A stretch of DNA of 64,000 bases from Metallyticus violacea. Its lineage: Eukaryota; Arthropoda; Insecta; Mantodea; Metallyticidae. The notes below the pieces were generated by a model. The model did no database searches, was not told the origin of the DNA, and saw nothing but the letters and a program-made list of their open reading frames with translations. The position numbers were made by a program, and so were the translations under genes. Shown here piece by piece: positions 1-11,284 of this stretch (position 1 is the stretch's first letter; every line of letters begins with the position of its first letter). The stretch is from assembly GCA_030762175.1 (NCBI GenBank), contig CM060842.1, forward strand, positions 48,036,501 through 48,100,500, in the 5' to 3' direction.

Positions 1-290
1 ATCTGATTTATTTATGGATGCTCTTTAACAGCTCAAGTCATCAGCGTCCCATTCAATTCAGGGCGTGAAAGGGCAGACAAATTTTGCTCAGAGGCCTCTT
101 CTTTCAGGCTTGAGGTTCTTTATCATGCCGTAAATGTATGACATGGGACCCACGGTTTTACTGCCCTTCTGAAGGAAGCCATACTTAGGATTTTTATGCC
201 CGAAAAAAATCCATCGAACCTGGCTGGATTTGAACCCGCAATCTTGGGTTTAGAAGGCAAGTATGGTTACCATTACACCACCAGAAGCGA
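1..290 (-). repeat. SINE-A, near full length, tRNA-derived
   Basis: Reverse complement of the element at 17608-17913. The tRNA-like head is at 225-290 (B box as GGATTTGAACCC on the plus strand, A box near GGTTACCATTACACCACC). The body contains TTTTGCTCAGAGGCCTCTTC. The 3' end may run past the window edge. Not a functional tRNA: the anticodon arm is mispaired. Confidence 0.8.
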
Positions 291-1387
291 CATTAATGCA
301 ACTAAATTACCTAATTAAACATATCAATGAATAATAATGAGATTAAGATATGCACTATATAAAGAAACTAATCGTGGGAAATGTATCCTATACTAATGAA
401 TTAAACATGTTTAATATCATATATTACCACTCCATTTGTCTACAGCCTATTATGTACAATTTATTTAATATAGGAAATTATCATTAATAATCAGCACTGA
501 GCAAGCTTCAAACCTTTAGTATTTGAAATTATTTGAATGAATGATAATTATAAAACTAAACCTTTGCTCTCCTGTTTTGCTTGCTTACTATCCTATCTAA
601 CCTTTCTGTATCCTAATAAAATAAATGTAAAGCCAGAGATGGTAATATTGGTGACAGAAGACTATTTTTGTATGTTATGTTCATCATGTTATGCCAGCAA
701 CATGCTTTATATTAAATCCACAACAATGGTAAAGAAGCATGGTCCCAAACTTATATCTTTCTTGCATTTAGAATAATGTAGCCAGAAGAACATACGAAAG
801 ATGTATGTGGGCAATTGCTATTCTTTATAAACACATTTCATTTTTCATTTTGTTTTTAAAGGCATCAGATTAAGCTTAAAAAACTTCATAAAAGACAAAG
901 AAAGCAAAATAATTTTAATACGTTCACATTTAATGGACACCATATTTGATCACATGTACAAATATATGTATAATCATTACCACAAAATTCCTTTGGGATA
1001 GGCCAAAATGAACAAGTCAGTCTATGTTTAAGCATGTTACACTTTTATTATTTTCCTCATTTGGAGCAATTTTCTCAATATGGCTCACCCAATGTAGGTA
1101 CCCTCAACATCTTGCAGGGTTGCAATTTGCATAAAGTAAGGCTTTTGTAGATTGTATACAGGAAAGGCATGGATCACAATTCTTCACTATTGTCAAATCT
1201 ACAATGGAGACTTACATCTGGTATAATCCAATTTAACATCCAACCATAACCTTTTTTTATTTATTCATTTTATTTTTATTTATTTATTTTTTTCCCCCCA
1301 TTTTATAATAGAGCAGTATACCAAACTAAATGTTTTTTTTCACTGTTCTGTACATTATCTTGATACCCAGCAACAGGGGTGGGGAGT
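291..1387. other. AT-rich DNA, nothing recognised
   Basis: Lies beyond the last recognised HAPSTR1 exon. Short open frames only (537-776 is Leu/Tyr/Cys-rich without family signal). May contain the HAPSTR1 last intron. Confidence 0.5.
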
Positions 1388-1618
1388 GGAAGGTGTGGGG
1401 TTTGATTTCTGCCTGTAATGTCCTCTCTGACTGAGGTTTTTTTCAGGTTTTCCTGTCCTCATAAATGGCAAATGGCAGAAGGTACTCTGAAATGCTTCCT
1501 TCCTTTAAAAAAAATATTTTAAACATCCATTCCCAATTTATCATTTCACCTAATGTATCACTAGTGTGCACTACCTGTGATGCCTCATTGATGAAAATGG
1601 GTATTAAAGATTAAAAAA
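1388..1618 (+). repeat. SINE-B, diverged copy without head
   Basis: Body of SINE-B: TGACTGAGGTTTTTTTCAGG, CTCATAAATGGCAAATGGCA, GGGTATTAAAGATTAAAAA. The tRNA head is not recognisable. Lies just downstream of HAPSTR1 exon 4 in transcript sense. Confidence 0.7.
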
Positions 1619-1741
1619 AAATTTACAATCATCTTGTTACCTACAGAAAAAACTAAAACTTATAGTAACAGATATGCACCACCAGAAAAGCCCAATAAAA
1701 AATGAACTTCCACTGTAAAATAATAAAGCAATCCAACTCAC

Positions 1742-3388
1742 TCGAATGTGCTAATGCTTCTCTAAAGGTGTGGAGGTTGTCTTCAACTGCAGTAACTGTT
1801 GTATGGGCAGTGCCATGATGGTGGAATTGATGATAGTCGTGATGCAATTCCATTTGGTGTGCATTGGGAGAACCATGGCGTTCTGCCAGCATTATGCGGG
1901 GCCTTGGAGAATTCCTGTACAGTTGGTGTATGTGTATTTATATTACATAAGAAAAACCTTACTACTCATTTAATTTTTGCAACAGATCTATTATTTTTGT
2001 TGCTAATGTTATTTCTCTGATGCTAAAAGACATACATTTTCTGTTTATGAACCTCTACAGCTAATCATATTGCATACCAACATACCATTTATTATATGGT
2101 TTAATTGCACATAGAAAGTGTATGCAGAACTCACCTTTGGCTATAATCTACATATCCAGAAAGTAACTTTAAATTATTTATTTTAAAATTACCACAAAAG
2201 CATTACCATCTGTTCATATTACAATACTGCCACCTGACAGAGTAAAAAAGGGATTAATATTTGTGGCAAAACTTTATTATGTGCATCCCACAAGTAAAAC
2301 TTTTAAAACTGATTCGTACACACACATACCACACAGAGTGAATCCTAGAAATCGGATGATCCAGTGACTTAGGGACAACCTCTGCTCACCCCTTTTTCTA
2401 AGTTGAAAGTGGGATGCATATATTGAAGTTTCAATATATTTGTTTACGTACTACCTTCTTAACTGCTTAATAGTGCTAATAATTACAATTAATTGTACTG
2501 TCAATTTAAACATGTAATTACTGTGTGTGTGTATATATGTAGTGCATTGTATATTAAATGAATTTGTTGAAATATGGTATATGCATTACTTGTCTTAACT
2601 TTCTTCAACAATGCAATCACATGATTGCATTTTCACAATGTTTCATTGAATTGTAATCAATTAATTACTAACAAAAAATGCTTTAAAATTGGGAATCACC
2701 TATTATGCTGAGGCCTAGGAGGTGGTGGTTTGCCAGCAAGATAGGCTATAAGATCCTCCCTGCGAATGTGTCTACGCTTTTTACGTGCCCAGCTGAGTAT
2801 TTCCTTATTTCTTCGTTGGTAGCCTACATTCACCCCCAATTCACTTGAGCGACGTATTGCATCTGAAGAGTCTAAAATACAAAAATAATCAGCCCAAAAT
2901 TCATTGTGCACAAGATAAGGGTATACCCATGTTAATGAAGTTGCAGTTCTGAAAAAAAAAAAAAAATACTGAAAATTCTGTTATACCTTTATACAATGAA
3001 GTTACTGTGCCTGCAGCTGTTTGAAAAGGTATCCATAGTGAAACACCCTGAAGTCGGTCTGAAATTGATGAGGAAAAAAAACTTAGTGACATGAGTGATC
3101 AATAGCTACCTATATTACAAAATGGAAGGGAGGGCAGACATTTTATTAGGATTTGGAATTAGCACTGCATTTACATATGAACTGTATTTCACCTTTGTAT
3201 AATTGTGCTATTGCCGTCGCTGTATTTTGAAAGGCTAGCCATACTTTTTGATTGGCCAAGTCTCGTTCGTTCTGGAGCTGCCCTTCATAATCGGGTTCAC
3301 TTTCAAGATGTTCGACGCACTGTTGTTCCCAGTTCGTTATCCATAGATCCACGATTGGATCGTCGTCTCTGTCCCTATCCTCATTCAT
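1742..3388 (-). CDS. HAPSTR1: HAPSTR1 (C16orf72/TAPR1) homologue, 3' partial, four exons
   Basis: Exons in transcript order are 3388-3193, 3058-2987, 2871-2700 and 1914-1742, all with GT/AG borders. Phases agree throughout (65 codons+1 nt, then 2+23+1, 2+56+2, 1+57+1). The start is the ATG opening MNEDRDRDDDP. Conserved blocks of the family are visible: QKVWLAFQNTATAIAQLYK in exon 1, a second copy-like block SLWIPFQTAAGTVTSLYK in exon 2, and GYQRRNKEILSWARKKRR followed by HIRREDLIAYLAGKPPPPR in exon 3. Exon 4 is His-rich and ends NLHTFREALAHS, matching the DLQPFREAI block of human HAPSTR1. In mammals the protein binds HUWE1 and modulates stress responses, partly in the nucleus; that role is inferred here by homology. 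The final part (human HLDNGGTRKR region) was not found between 1 and 1741, so the last exon probably lies outside the window. Shares a short upstream region with LENG1. Confidence 0.93.
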
Positions 3389-3742
3389 TTTATATCACAG
3401 AAGTTTCCTGTCGTTGCTAAAGTTCGCAATCTCACAATGGAAATGGTGGAAGATTTTATTTGGGATTTTCCAGCTGACGACACCACTACCGATCAAGACG
3501 AGCTCACTTTCATGACATATGTCCCATTGCTCGCTGGGAACTGTGTTTCTCAGGCTGGCAAACCTAACTAGGATGCTTTGTCCTAAAACACTTTTCTTTT
3601 CATATGTTAGCTCCCTAAAGTCAAACGTGGCAACTCGTTAGCAAATAAACAATATTTACAGAATTGCCAACTGATAGTGATAGTGATGGGGCCTGAATAT
3701 TAACTAAGTTGAAACTTTTAAGAATTTTATTTGTTATCTAAG
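3389..3742. promoter_or_regulatory. Shared head-to-head promoter region of HAPSTR1 and LENG1
   Basis: Only 354 bp separate the two divergent start codons, so both 5' UTRs and any core promoters must lie here. It is richer in GC than its surroundings (for example CGTCGTCTCTGTCCC just inside HAPSTR1 and CTCGTTCG). No TATA box is evident. A bidirectional promoter is inferred from the arrangement alone. Confidence 0.6.
3437..3571 (+). CDS. Small upstream ORF, 44 codons, in the LENG1 leader
   Basis: ATG in a fair context (CACAATGG), then 44 codons to TAG; it starts MEMVEDFIWDFPADD, is acidic, and has codon use more like coding DNA than the flanks. It ends 171 nt before the LENG1 ATG. It could be a translated uORF in the LENG1 mRNA, or chance within the antisense HAPSTR1 leader. 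No known family recognised. Confidence 0.25.
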   Translation: MEMVEDFIWDFPADDTTTDQDELTFMTYVPLLAGNCVSQAGKPN

Positions 3743-6700
3743 ATGAACATTCTACCAAAAAAAAGGTAGCGCCACATCTCACTTTCTGTTTTTTATTACA
3801 CATGTGGAAGACATTTTTTGTGATTATCGGTATGAAAAATTAATGGTAAATTAAAAGTTAGGTTAGATTAGCACATTTATATTTTACAGTATTAACAATG
3901 GACACACTTAACCGAGTGGATAGTGACATCTAATTTACTTTACCACACAATTAAACAAATTGATAAATAATACCAAATTTTCATTTGGAGAAAGTGATTA
4001 TACATAATTTCATTTCCTTTGACACTAAGGCACAGATGATACACACACACTGAAGGTATAAAACGCTACAGTTAAAAGGTCATCCGACTTTGAGACTGTA
4101 GTGTATTTAAACCTAATTAAGCAGTATGTGTGATCACTGTAGCAAACATACTGGCAAAAATGTCTTTTATTATGACTGGCTTAAAACTGTATAAAAGGAA
4201 ATGTTTGAGTGCTTGCATAGTGCTACAAGATATGACTGGAGGATGAGGGTAATTTTTATGTACTTCAGGAAGATAAAGCATATTTTGTTTTTACAAAAAT
4301 TGTAATGTATGGTGTGATGATAAAAGCTATGCAGCATTTGGTACCTGACACTATCATATCTTTAAATGCACTTTGATGCATGATTCGTTAAAATGGAGTT
4401 AATAATGTGAATTATTGCAGAATATATAAGTAAAATAACAGTATATTATTCACATCTTATTAGAGAATGATAAAATTCTGTTAATAGATAGCAAGTACTT
4501 TTTTTTCTATTTAATATATAATAATTTAATGCACCTGCAATTACTAAGGTCTTTGAACAAATAAATGGAGTGAAGTCATTAATGATGCAAATCAACCTCA
4601 GAGTATCTGGGTACCTTTAATTATCTGGCATTGACATCAGGGAGAGATAAAACTACTCAGGCAACTTGATCCAAGCAGAATATGAAAGTGCATCCTCTAC
4701 TTTTGCAGCTGGTTGCAGACCTGTACCCTTACATTAAAATCTTACTAAAATATATTCTTACCACATGATGTTTGTGCCCTTAAAGAGTTTATCTATCTTT
4801 TCTAGCCATTTTAAAATTTCTGCACACACTTTCATTTCTCTGCAGATGGCATGTGAGAACAAAAGAAAACATAGCAAGAGTGAGACGAGATGAAGCACAG
4901 GCAGCTGCAGAGGAAAAGGAGCGCCTGAAACGTGCACAATTAGCAGTAAGTTAAGCACTTTTACTTTTTACATTTTATATTAAACCCCCCAAATTTTTTT
5001 CTTTCAATTTTAATTATGTGTTCTTGGTCAATATTTAAAACTTTTGGTTTCAGAAATGTAGTTTAGCCATGTTTAAAATGTGCATATTTTCAACAGACTA
5101 AATTACATCTACAAAGTTGCCAAAACAATAACATCTATTCCAAGTGAACTAATTCACTCCACTATTCTGGATTAAAATTTAATTTTAAGATAATGTGGGT
5201 GTAACACTAATATTTGAAAATGAAATGGTCATGTTTTGAAATTGTGGATTTCAGATTTGCTATTTGTAGCAAGGTTTCAATCAAACATGATCTTTGAATT
5301 TAGTCTTTGTTAATATTTTTGTCAGAAGAGAAAAAACAATTAATTTTGGCAGAAAGGTATGGAGAACTCTCTGTATACGAGGATTGATGATGCGAAATTA
5401 CGTACTTTAGTCTAGAACATAAATAGTACTTCTCATTATAACTGTGGGTTTAGCATATATCTGCCTTGAAGGTAGATATCTCATCACGTGTGCTTTAAAG
5501 TTACTCTGCATGTAATAAGTTCACATGTCTGACCTTTTTTTTTTTGTTGATATTTTAGGAGAGTGAAGCTCGTATAAAGACTCTGAGGAAGAAAGCAAGA
5601 CAGCAAGATGATGTCATCATTGCAAAATCTAACTCCATTGAGAAAGCTGCTAGTAGAAAACACATTAATTTTTTTGAAGATCTTGAAGAAGGGAAAATAG
5701 TGTCCAATGCAAACAACATTGAGCATGAGCGTGAAAAGAAAGAGGAGAGAGAGAAGTATGAGAAACAAATTGGTTACCTCACATACTTAGGCCAAGATAC
5801 AGTTGAGGCTACAGGGAAAATCTCGTGGTATAACAAGGTAACTACATTAAAATCTGTGATTATTTATTTATATTACATAAATATCAGTTATTGAAACAAA
5901 ATGGAGTCAATTAACTCTTTTGATACACTATAGCTTGCCTGCTTGAATATGTCTTCCATTATTAGGTACCTGACAGAGGGAGCAGCAATGCCAATGCAGA
6001 TGCTGCCGACAAGAAAAAATTGCTAGTAGATCCCCTGCATGACATCAGGCATTATCTTGGAATTAAAAAATCTGACACCAGTGATATCAGAAAAAGAAAG
6101 AGGGATGGTACTTCCACAAAGAATGAGAAACCTCATAAAAAGCATAAAACAAACAAAAGAAAAAAACATCACAAACAGAGAGACAAGAGAGAAAAATATA
6201 AGCACCAAAAATCATCTAACAGCGAGTCTTCAGAGGTAAAATTTATTGATTTCAGATCTGCTACAATAAAACAATATTTTAGTAATTTTTGCTATTATAT
6301 GCTTTTGAGATATATCATATCCATATGTAACCGCCACAGGTGGCCAAGGTCGATAAAGCGCGGACTTGTGAGCGGGAGATCTGGGGTTCCAATTCTACCA
6401 TGATCATCCTCCCTGGCTGGGGTTTTTTTCCAGGTTTTCCTCACTCCTCATTACTGGCAAATGCCGGGGAGGTATCCTAAACTTAGGCCTGGAATGCTCC
6501 CTACCTTTAAAAATATCCTTTCCCAATATATCATTTCATCTCATGTATCATCAGTATCCACTGCCTGTGGTGCCTCAGTAGTTAAAACGGGCATTAAACA
6601 CTACTCAAAAAAAATCCATATGCATGAGTTTGCAGTGTAGCATCAAAATGGAAAGCATATATAATTTTTCTGAATCTATTTTGAGACTTTATTAGAAGTA

Positions 6701-8207
6701 ATATGTTTTAGATATTTTTAAATTGGGTGACAACATATAAAGAATAAATACTGTACTGTTTAAATATGACTTTGTGGAACTTCTATAATAAATAAATTAA
6801 ATACAAACTGGTGAATTGATTACATCCTCCTATTTCTCCACTTATCAACATTTATTGGCGAAACTTGTTTTGTGGATCCTTGTTTACATCCTCAACTGTT
6901 AGCCAACTGGCAGACATCTAAATTGCATCCTGGATGCTTATAACTGGTTTCTAGCAGGAGGTTACAAAATTTTGCAATTAACTGTCATAACTTGTTGAAT
7001 TAAAAGTAAAACTTCTAAAATTATGTCACTATATTAAACTCTCTTGACATTTCACATTAAAACTTTTGTTATTAAAAAGTAAGTGGGGACTAGTTTCGTG
7101 AGGCTTGCTGACATTGTCAACCAATTGACAACTAACGGATCTCTTCAATTAGGATGTATACTTGGCTGTGTGCACTCTGGTGGTCTGTCGATGAACCTGT
7201 ACAATATGTTGTCTGCTTCTGGTATATGAAAATTCATAAGTCTATATTCATATTTTTTTATATAAATTTTTTCCCTTATACTAAGTTCCTTTGGGTGCTG
7301 AACTGCTCTTAGCAGTTAGAAAGTATATGGGAAAGGAACTTAGTATATGGGAAAAGATTTATATAAAAAAATTAGAATATAGATTATGAATTTTCACATA
7401 CCAGAAGCAGATGACATATTGTACAGGTTCATCAAGAGACCACCAGAACGCACACAGACAAGTATACATCCTACTTGAAGAGATCTGTAAGTCGTCAAAT
7501 TGACAGTGTGAGCAAGTGACTCATGAAACTAGTCCCAACTTGTTTTTTAATAACAAAAGTTTTAATGTGAAATGTCAAGAGAATTTAATATATTGACGTG
7601 ATTTTAGAAGTTTTACTAATTCAACAAGATTATGATAGTTTCACTGTGGGGATTCCTATATTAATTTTTAATTGAAACTGTCATATGTTGTAATTTTGAA
7701 ATTCATCAAACTATCTAAAAGATCTACATAAAGAAAAATAAAAACGCAGCCAAGCAAATAATTGCTTTCCATTTTGACAGCTTTTGATCAATCATAGAGC
7801 CAAATTTGTAGTAATATAGCAGCTTCTAGTATGTTACAAAAACTTTGGTTTCCCATGTCAGTCATTTTGCCATCTGCATCATGCATACCATACCATATAT
7901 ATAAAAGTTTTGATAATCTCTTAACTTGTAATGATGGGAAAAAAAGGAAGTTAAACATCAAATATTACATGCTTTGGATTTATAGAATGAGTCCAGAGCA
8001 GAAGAATCTGGCAACACACTTGAAAAGTTACGAGCAGAGAGACTAAAAAGGGAGCAGCAGGAACGCAAACGAACTGAGGCATTGCTGGCTAAGATACGAG
8101 GTGATCCCGAGCCAGAACCACAACTACCACCTGTGACACACTACCAGCGCTACAACTCACAGTTCAACCCCGAGCTGGCAAGACAGAATAAACTCATGAA
8201 TAACTAA
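3743..8207 (+). CDS. LENG1: LENG1 homologue (leukocyte receptor cluster member 1), complete, five exons
   Basis: Exons are 3743-3765, 4846-4945, 5559-5837, 5966-6235 and 7986-8207; total 894 nt, 297 residues plus TAA (human LENG1 is 264). Exon 1 encodes only MNILPKK plus two bases; the split codon joins to give [16 protein letters not shown], the diagnostic N-terminus of the family (CIR_N domain). Exon 3 carries [11 protein letters not shown] and [18 protein letters not shown], both typical of LENG1. Exon 4 carries [14 protein letters not shown] followed by a long Lys/His/Arg-rich tract. Exon 5 encodes [15 protein letters not shown] and ends with the conserved [13 protein letters not shown] block. 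All borders are GT/AG and phases match. The protein is thought to be nuclear and linked to RNA processing; its exact role is poorly defined. Introns hold a SINE and a long hairpin. Confidence 0.95.
6328..6613 (+). repeat. SINE-B, full length, in the last LENG1 intron
   Basis: tRNA(Ser/Leu)-like head (CCACAGGTGGCCAAGG A box; GGGGTTCCAATTC B box), body with CCAGGTTTTCCTCACTCC, 3' end GGGCATTAAACACTACTC plus A-tract. Flanked by 9-bp duplications ATCCATATG (6319 and 6614). Confidence 0.85.
6991..7668. repeat. Long hairpin insert, PLE terminal type, in LENG1 intron 4
   Basis: Two arms of roughly 330 bp (about 6991-7300 and 7315-7650) are imperfect inverted repeats; for example GGGACTAGTTTCGTGAGG on the left faces CTCATGAAACTAGTCCC on the right. 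The right arm ends in ATAGTTTCACTGTGGGGATT, the tail motif shared with hairpins at 9.7 and 19.8 kb. Diverged flanking direct repeats contain AACTGTCATA on both sides. No intact coding sequence. Confidence 0.75.
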
Positions 8208-8417
8208 CATGTTTCTTTTGAGTACGCACACGTTGAATATGTACAGCTTAATGACAAATCTTACAATCAGAAATGTGTATGCATGGAGTGCAGCCTTGTA
8301 CAGCAGATGGAACTCGTAGGATGTGCTGTAGCTGCAGTATTTCTATATGTTGCCCAAAGAATTGTATTTTCCTGCTCTGTGATTAGTTTATTTTCTACCA
8401 TCTGCTAGTGACTCATA

Positions 8418-8423
8418 AATAAA
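8418..8423 (+). terminator. Poly(A) signal of LENG1
   Basis: AATAAA 211 nt after the LENG1 stop, followed within 20-30 nt by T/GT-rich sequence (GGTTTGTCTTTATG). This is the nearest consensus signal; later AATAAA motifs near 8915 and 9122 could give longer 3' UTRs. Confidence 0.6.
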
Positions 8424-9493
8424 TGCTTAGGTTTGTCTTTATGCTTGCTAATCATAGAAAAGCTCACAGCATATGATGAAAAAAGTAATTAAACTTCAGT
8501 TTAATACATGTCTTAATCTGGTCATGTTCCTAACATCCTAGTGCATTCCTTGTTATTGCCAGGCAAACAATAGCATTAAAGTTCCAGAACCTGTACTTGT
8601 GCACTTAGCTATTCTTTGTTATCCAGCAACATTAAAAAGAACATAACTGTAGAAATGGACCAGAAAATATACTTGTAAAATGCTGCTAATATTGACAATA
8701 GAGGTCTAAATAAGAAGAAATGCATTTGTGAAATAGCTGCTGTGTTAGAAAACATTGCCTAACTTGAAATTCCATAATTGAAAAAATAACACCAGTCAGT
8801 GCAGATGAGCTTTATGTAGTGATATTTCAGTGTCTCAAATTTATAGTTTAACAAACTTCCTCCAAGTAAAGTGATATTATAGATGTACATAGTATACATT
8901 ATAATTACCAATATAATAAAGCTTTCTATTAAAATAATTTTAAAATAAAAAATTACATGTCAGTAATGTTATCCCTGCAATGGTAGAGAATAAAAATTTA
9001 TTAGGGTGATACTAGTTTACAGTCTTGATAATCTTTTTTATTTCAATATTGACGTTCCACTTCCACTGTAGTAAATATGCTATTATGTTGTTGCTTTTAG
9101 GAAAATAAGTGGATTTTACCTTAATAAAGTTTGCTATTGATAACTTTTTCACCATTCCCTAAATAATTTATGCACATTTTAATATCCTTTTTTGACTTCT
9201 TGAGTAGTAACAAATGCACCAATTGCTGCTTCTTCTAGTTAAGTTTGGTTCCTGGGGCATTCAGTCAGTTGAAGAGTCACAGAGACCTACGAACATAGAA
9301 CTTTTCATTTACAATTACCACAGTAGCACACAATCTACATTTACAAAAAATATCATGCACATCTGCATAAATAGTTACAATAAAAATAAAACAGGCAACA
9401 ACAAAAACCAGAGAAGCAGAAACATATAAATCACGCAAGTCAAACAAATTTTACTTTATACAAGTAATCATTGATATAAAATTATTGAAGTGT

Positions 9494-9756
9494 AATCTTA
9501 TTTTGATTTAAAGTAAAACCACTAAAAATCGTGTCATCACATTAAAACTCCCTTGAAATCTCACAAACACATAATTTTGGGACTTGTTTCATGAGGTAAA
9601 TTCCTCATATTGTCAACCTATTCAGTCATCATCACACTTATAAGTGTGTTTGTGAAACTTCAAGAGAATTTTAATGTGATGATATGATTTTTAGTGGTTT
9701 TACTTTATATCAAAATAAGATTAACGATAGTTTCACTGTGTGGATTCCGTAAACAT
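9494..9756. repeat. Hairpin insert with target duplication, PLE terminal type
   Basis: Arms near 9494-9570 and 9640-9715 pair (CTTATTTTGATTTAAAGTAA against its complement). Ends with AGTTTCACTGTGTGGATTCC. Flanked by ATTATTGAAGTGT and ATTATTAAAGTGT, one mismatch in 13. Sits beside the 3' end of the non-LTR element. Confidence 0.8.
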
Positions 9757-10894
9757 ATTATTAAAGTGTTTTTAACTCAGTGTAGTATATTGTCACTCAT
9801 ATATTCCTTTACAGAATAATAGGTATTTTCTAAGAGTAGATTTAAAGAATTCATCATTGTTTATTAAGGCTTTTAAGCTAGAGGAAAGAGCATTAAAATG
9901 CGTTCATAATTAACTTCTTTTTGATGGCAAGAAAGTGTTCCAGCTGGCTATGTAGATTTGCTTTTTGTCTAGTATTCTTGTCATGTATATTTTGATTTTG
10001 AACAAATTTTTCTTTATTTCTTATATAAAAGTTCATGAGAGATAATATATTTCACATGGAAGAGTTAAAGTTTAAAATTACCTAAAGAGGTTTCTGTATG
10101 AATGCCAATTATTAGTATGGCTTTTTTCTGTAATAGGAAGACATGTTCACTTTTAACAAAATTTTCCCAAAATGTAACATCATATTGCATTATTGAATGG
10201 AAATTAGAATAAAAAAATTGTTTTAAAGTCTTAATCTACTCCAGTGTGCACATATGACATAGCATGAGCTGCTAAGTTTAGGTACGATGAGATTGATATG
10301 ATCTTTCGAATTCATATGGTTATCAATTATTAAACCAAGGAATTTAATATATTTGGTTTGTTGTTATAATATCCCATCTGTTATTGCGCATGTGGAGATG
10401 TGTAAGTGATGAATTTAATAACATTTGTTTTATCTATATTTTGAGACAATTTGTTTGCTTTAAACCATGCACACAAAGACCTCAGAACCAGATTTAGTTT
10501 AATGGCAAAATCATTAAGGCTATTTCTATTTATCAATATGCTTGTGTCATCTGTGAATATAACAATATCTCTTACATCTTGGATAGAAATAAATGAAAAA
10601 TAATTGGGAAGCTAGGGAAAAAATTATAAATATCAGCATCACCAATGGCCACTAGCAACCAACCAACATCTTGGAACAATAAGAACAGATCATTTATATA
10701 TATCAGAAAAAGAAGAGGGCCCAGAACAGATCCTTGAGGCACTCCATTATTGTATAATGGAGTGTACCCATCAGCCTTTCATAAATTTCAAAAGATTTTT
10801 AAAAGATACAACATAGTTTGGCTCCAAAAATAATTATTCCATTAAAAATAACGTTAACTCAAGACAAAAAGAAGATAAATCAGGAATATATCAG

Positions 10895-11128
10895 ATGAAC
10901 TGTAATGATTGTGAAAAAATTTATGTTGGAAAGACCAAAAGAAACATAAAAACAAGAGGTAAAGAACACATTAGGAATATAAACCAAAAACAAGAAGAAA
11001 AATCGGCGGTAGCTTGGCACTTTTGGAAAGAACAACATAACATTAATAAAAACCCCAAATTACTTAAAAATATTAAAGGAAAAACTGAACTTACAGTCTG
11101 GGAAAACATCTATATTTGGAAGAAATAA
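10895..11128 (+). CDS. GIY-YIG endonuclease domain of a PLE (fragment)
   Basis: 77 codons: MNCNDCEKIYVGKTKRNIKT is the CxxC plus IYVGKTKR segment of the PLE GIY-YIG nuclease (the first GIY lies upstream as GIY/SDEL-like with a stop), then EKSAVAWHFWKEQHNIN, the conserved SAVAxHFW block, and a C-terminal TVWENIYIWKK. In PLEs this nuclease nicks target DNA to prime reverse transcription. No RT is attached here; the element is 5'-truncated. Confidence 0.8.
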   Translation: MNCNDCEKIYVGKTKRNIKTRGKEHIRNINQKQEEKSAVAWHFWKEQHNINKNPKLLKNIKGKTELTVWENIYIWKK

Positions 11129-11242
11129 GAGAAAGTTTTTAATTTCGAAATCTCGCCAAGTGATGTACTAATACAAAAGTTCATTAAACCTCCACCAGAG
11201 ATGAATCGACCTACCACAAACAACGAGACCGGCAGTCGACCA

Positions 11243-11284
11243 GGAACTGATGATGGGAGCGATGGCTCCCGAAACTAGTCTTCC
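11243..11284 (+). ncRNA. Hammerhead ribozyme core 3' of the GIY-YIG frame
   Basis: GGAA (11243-11246), CTGATGA (11247-11253), T, stem II GGGAGC-GATG-GCTCCC (11255-11270), GAAAC (11271-11275), TA, GTC (11278-11280), TTCC (11281-11284). Stem I is GGAA/TTCC, stem II is 6 perfect bp, stem III is minimal (ACTAGT, self-complementary). Predicted cleavage after C11280. One extra U sits between CUGAUGA and stem II. PLE-encoded hammerheads are established; short stem III versions are thought to act as dimers. Confidence 0.8.
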
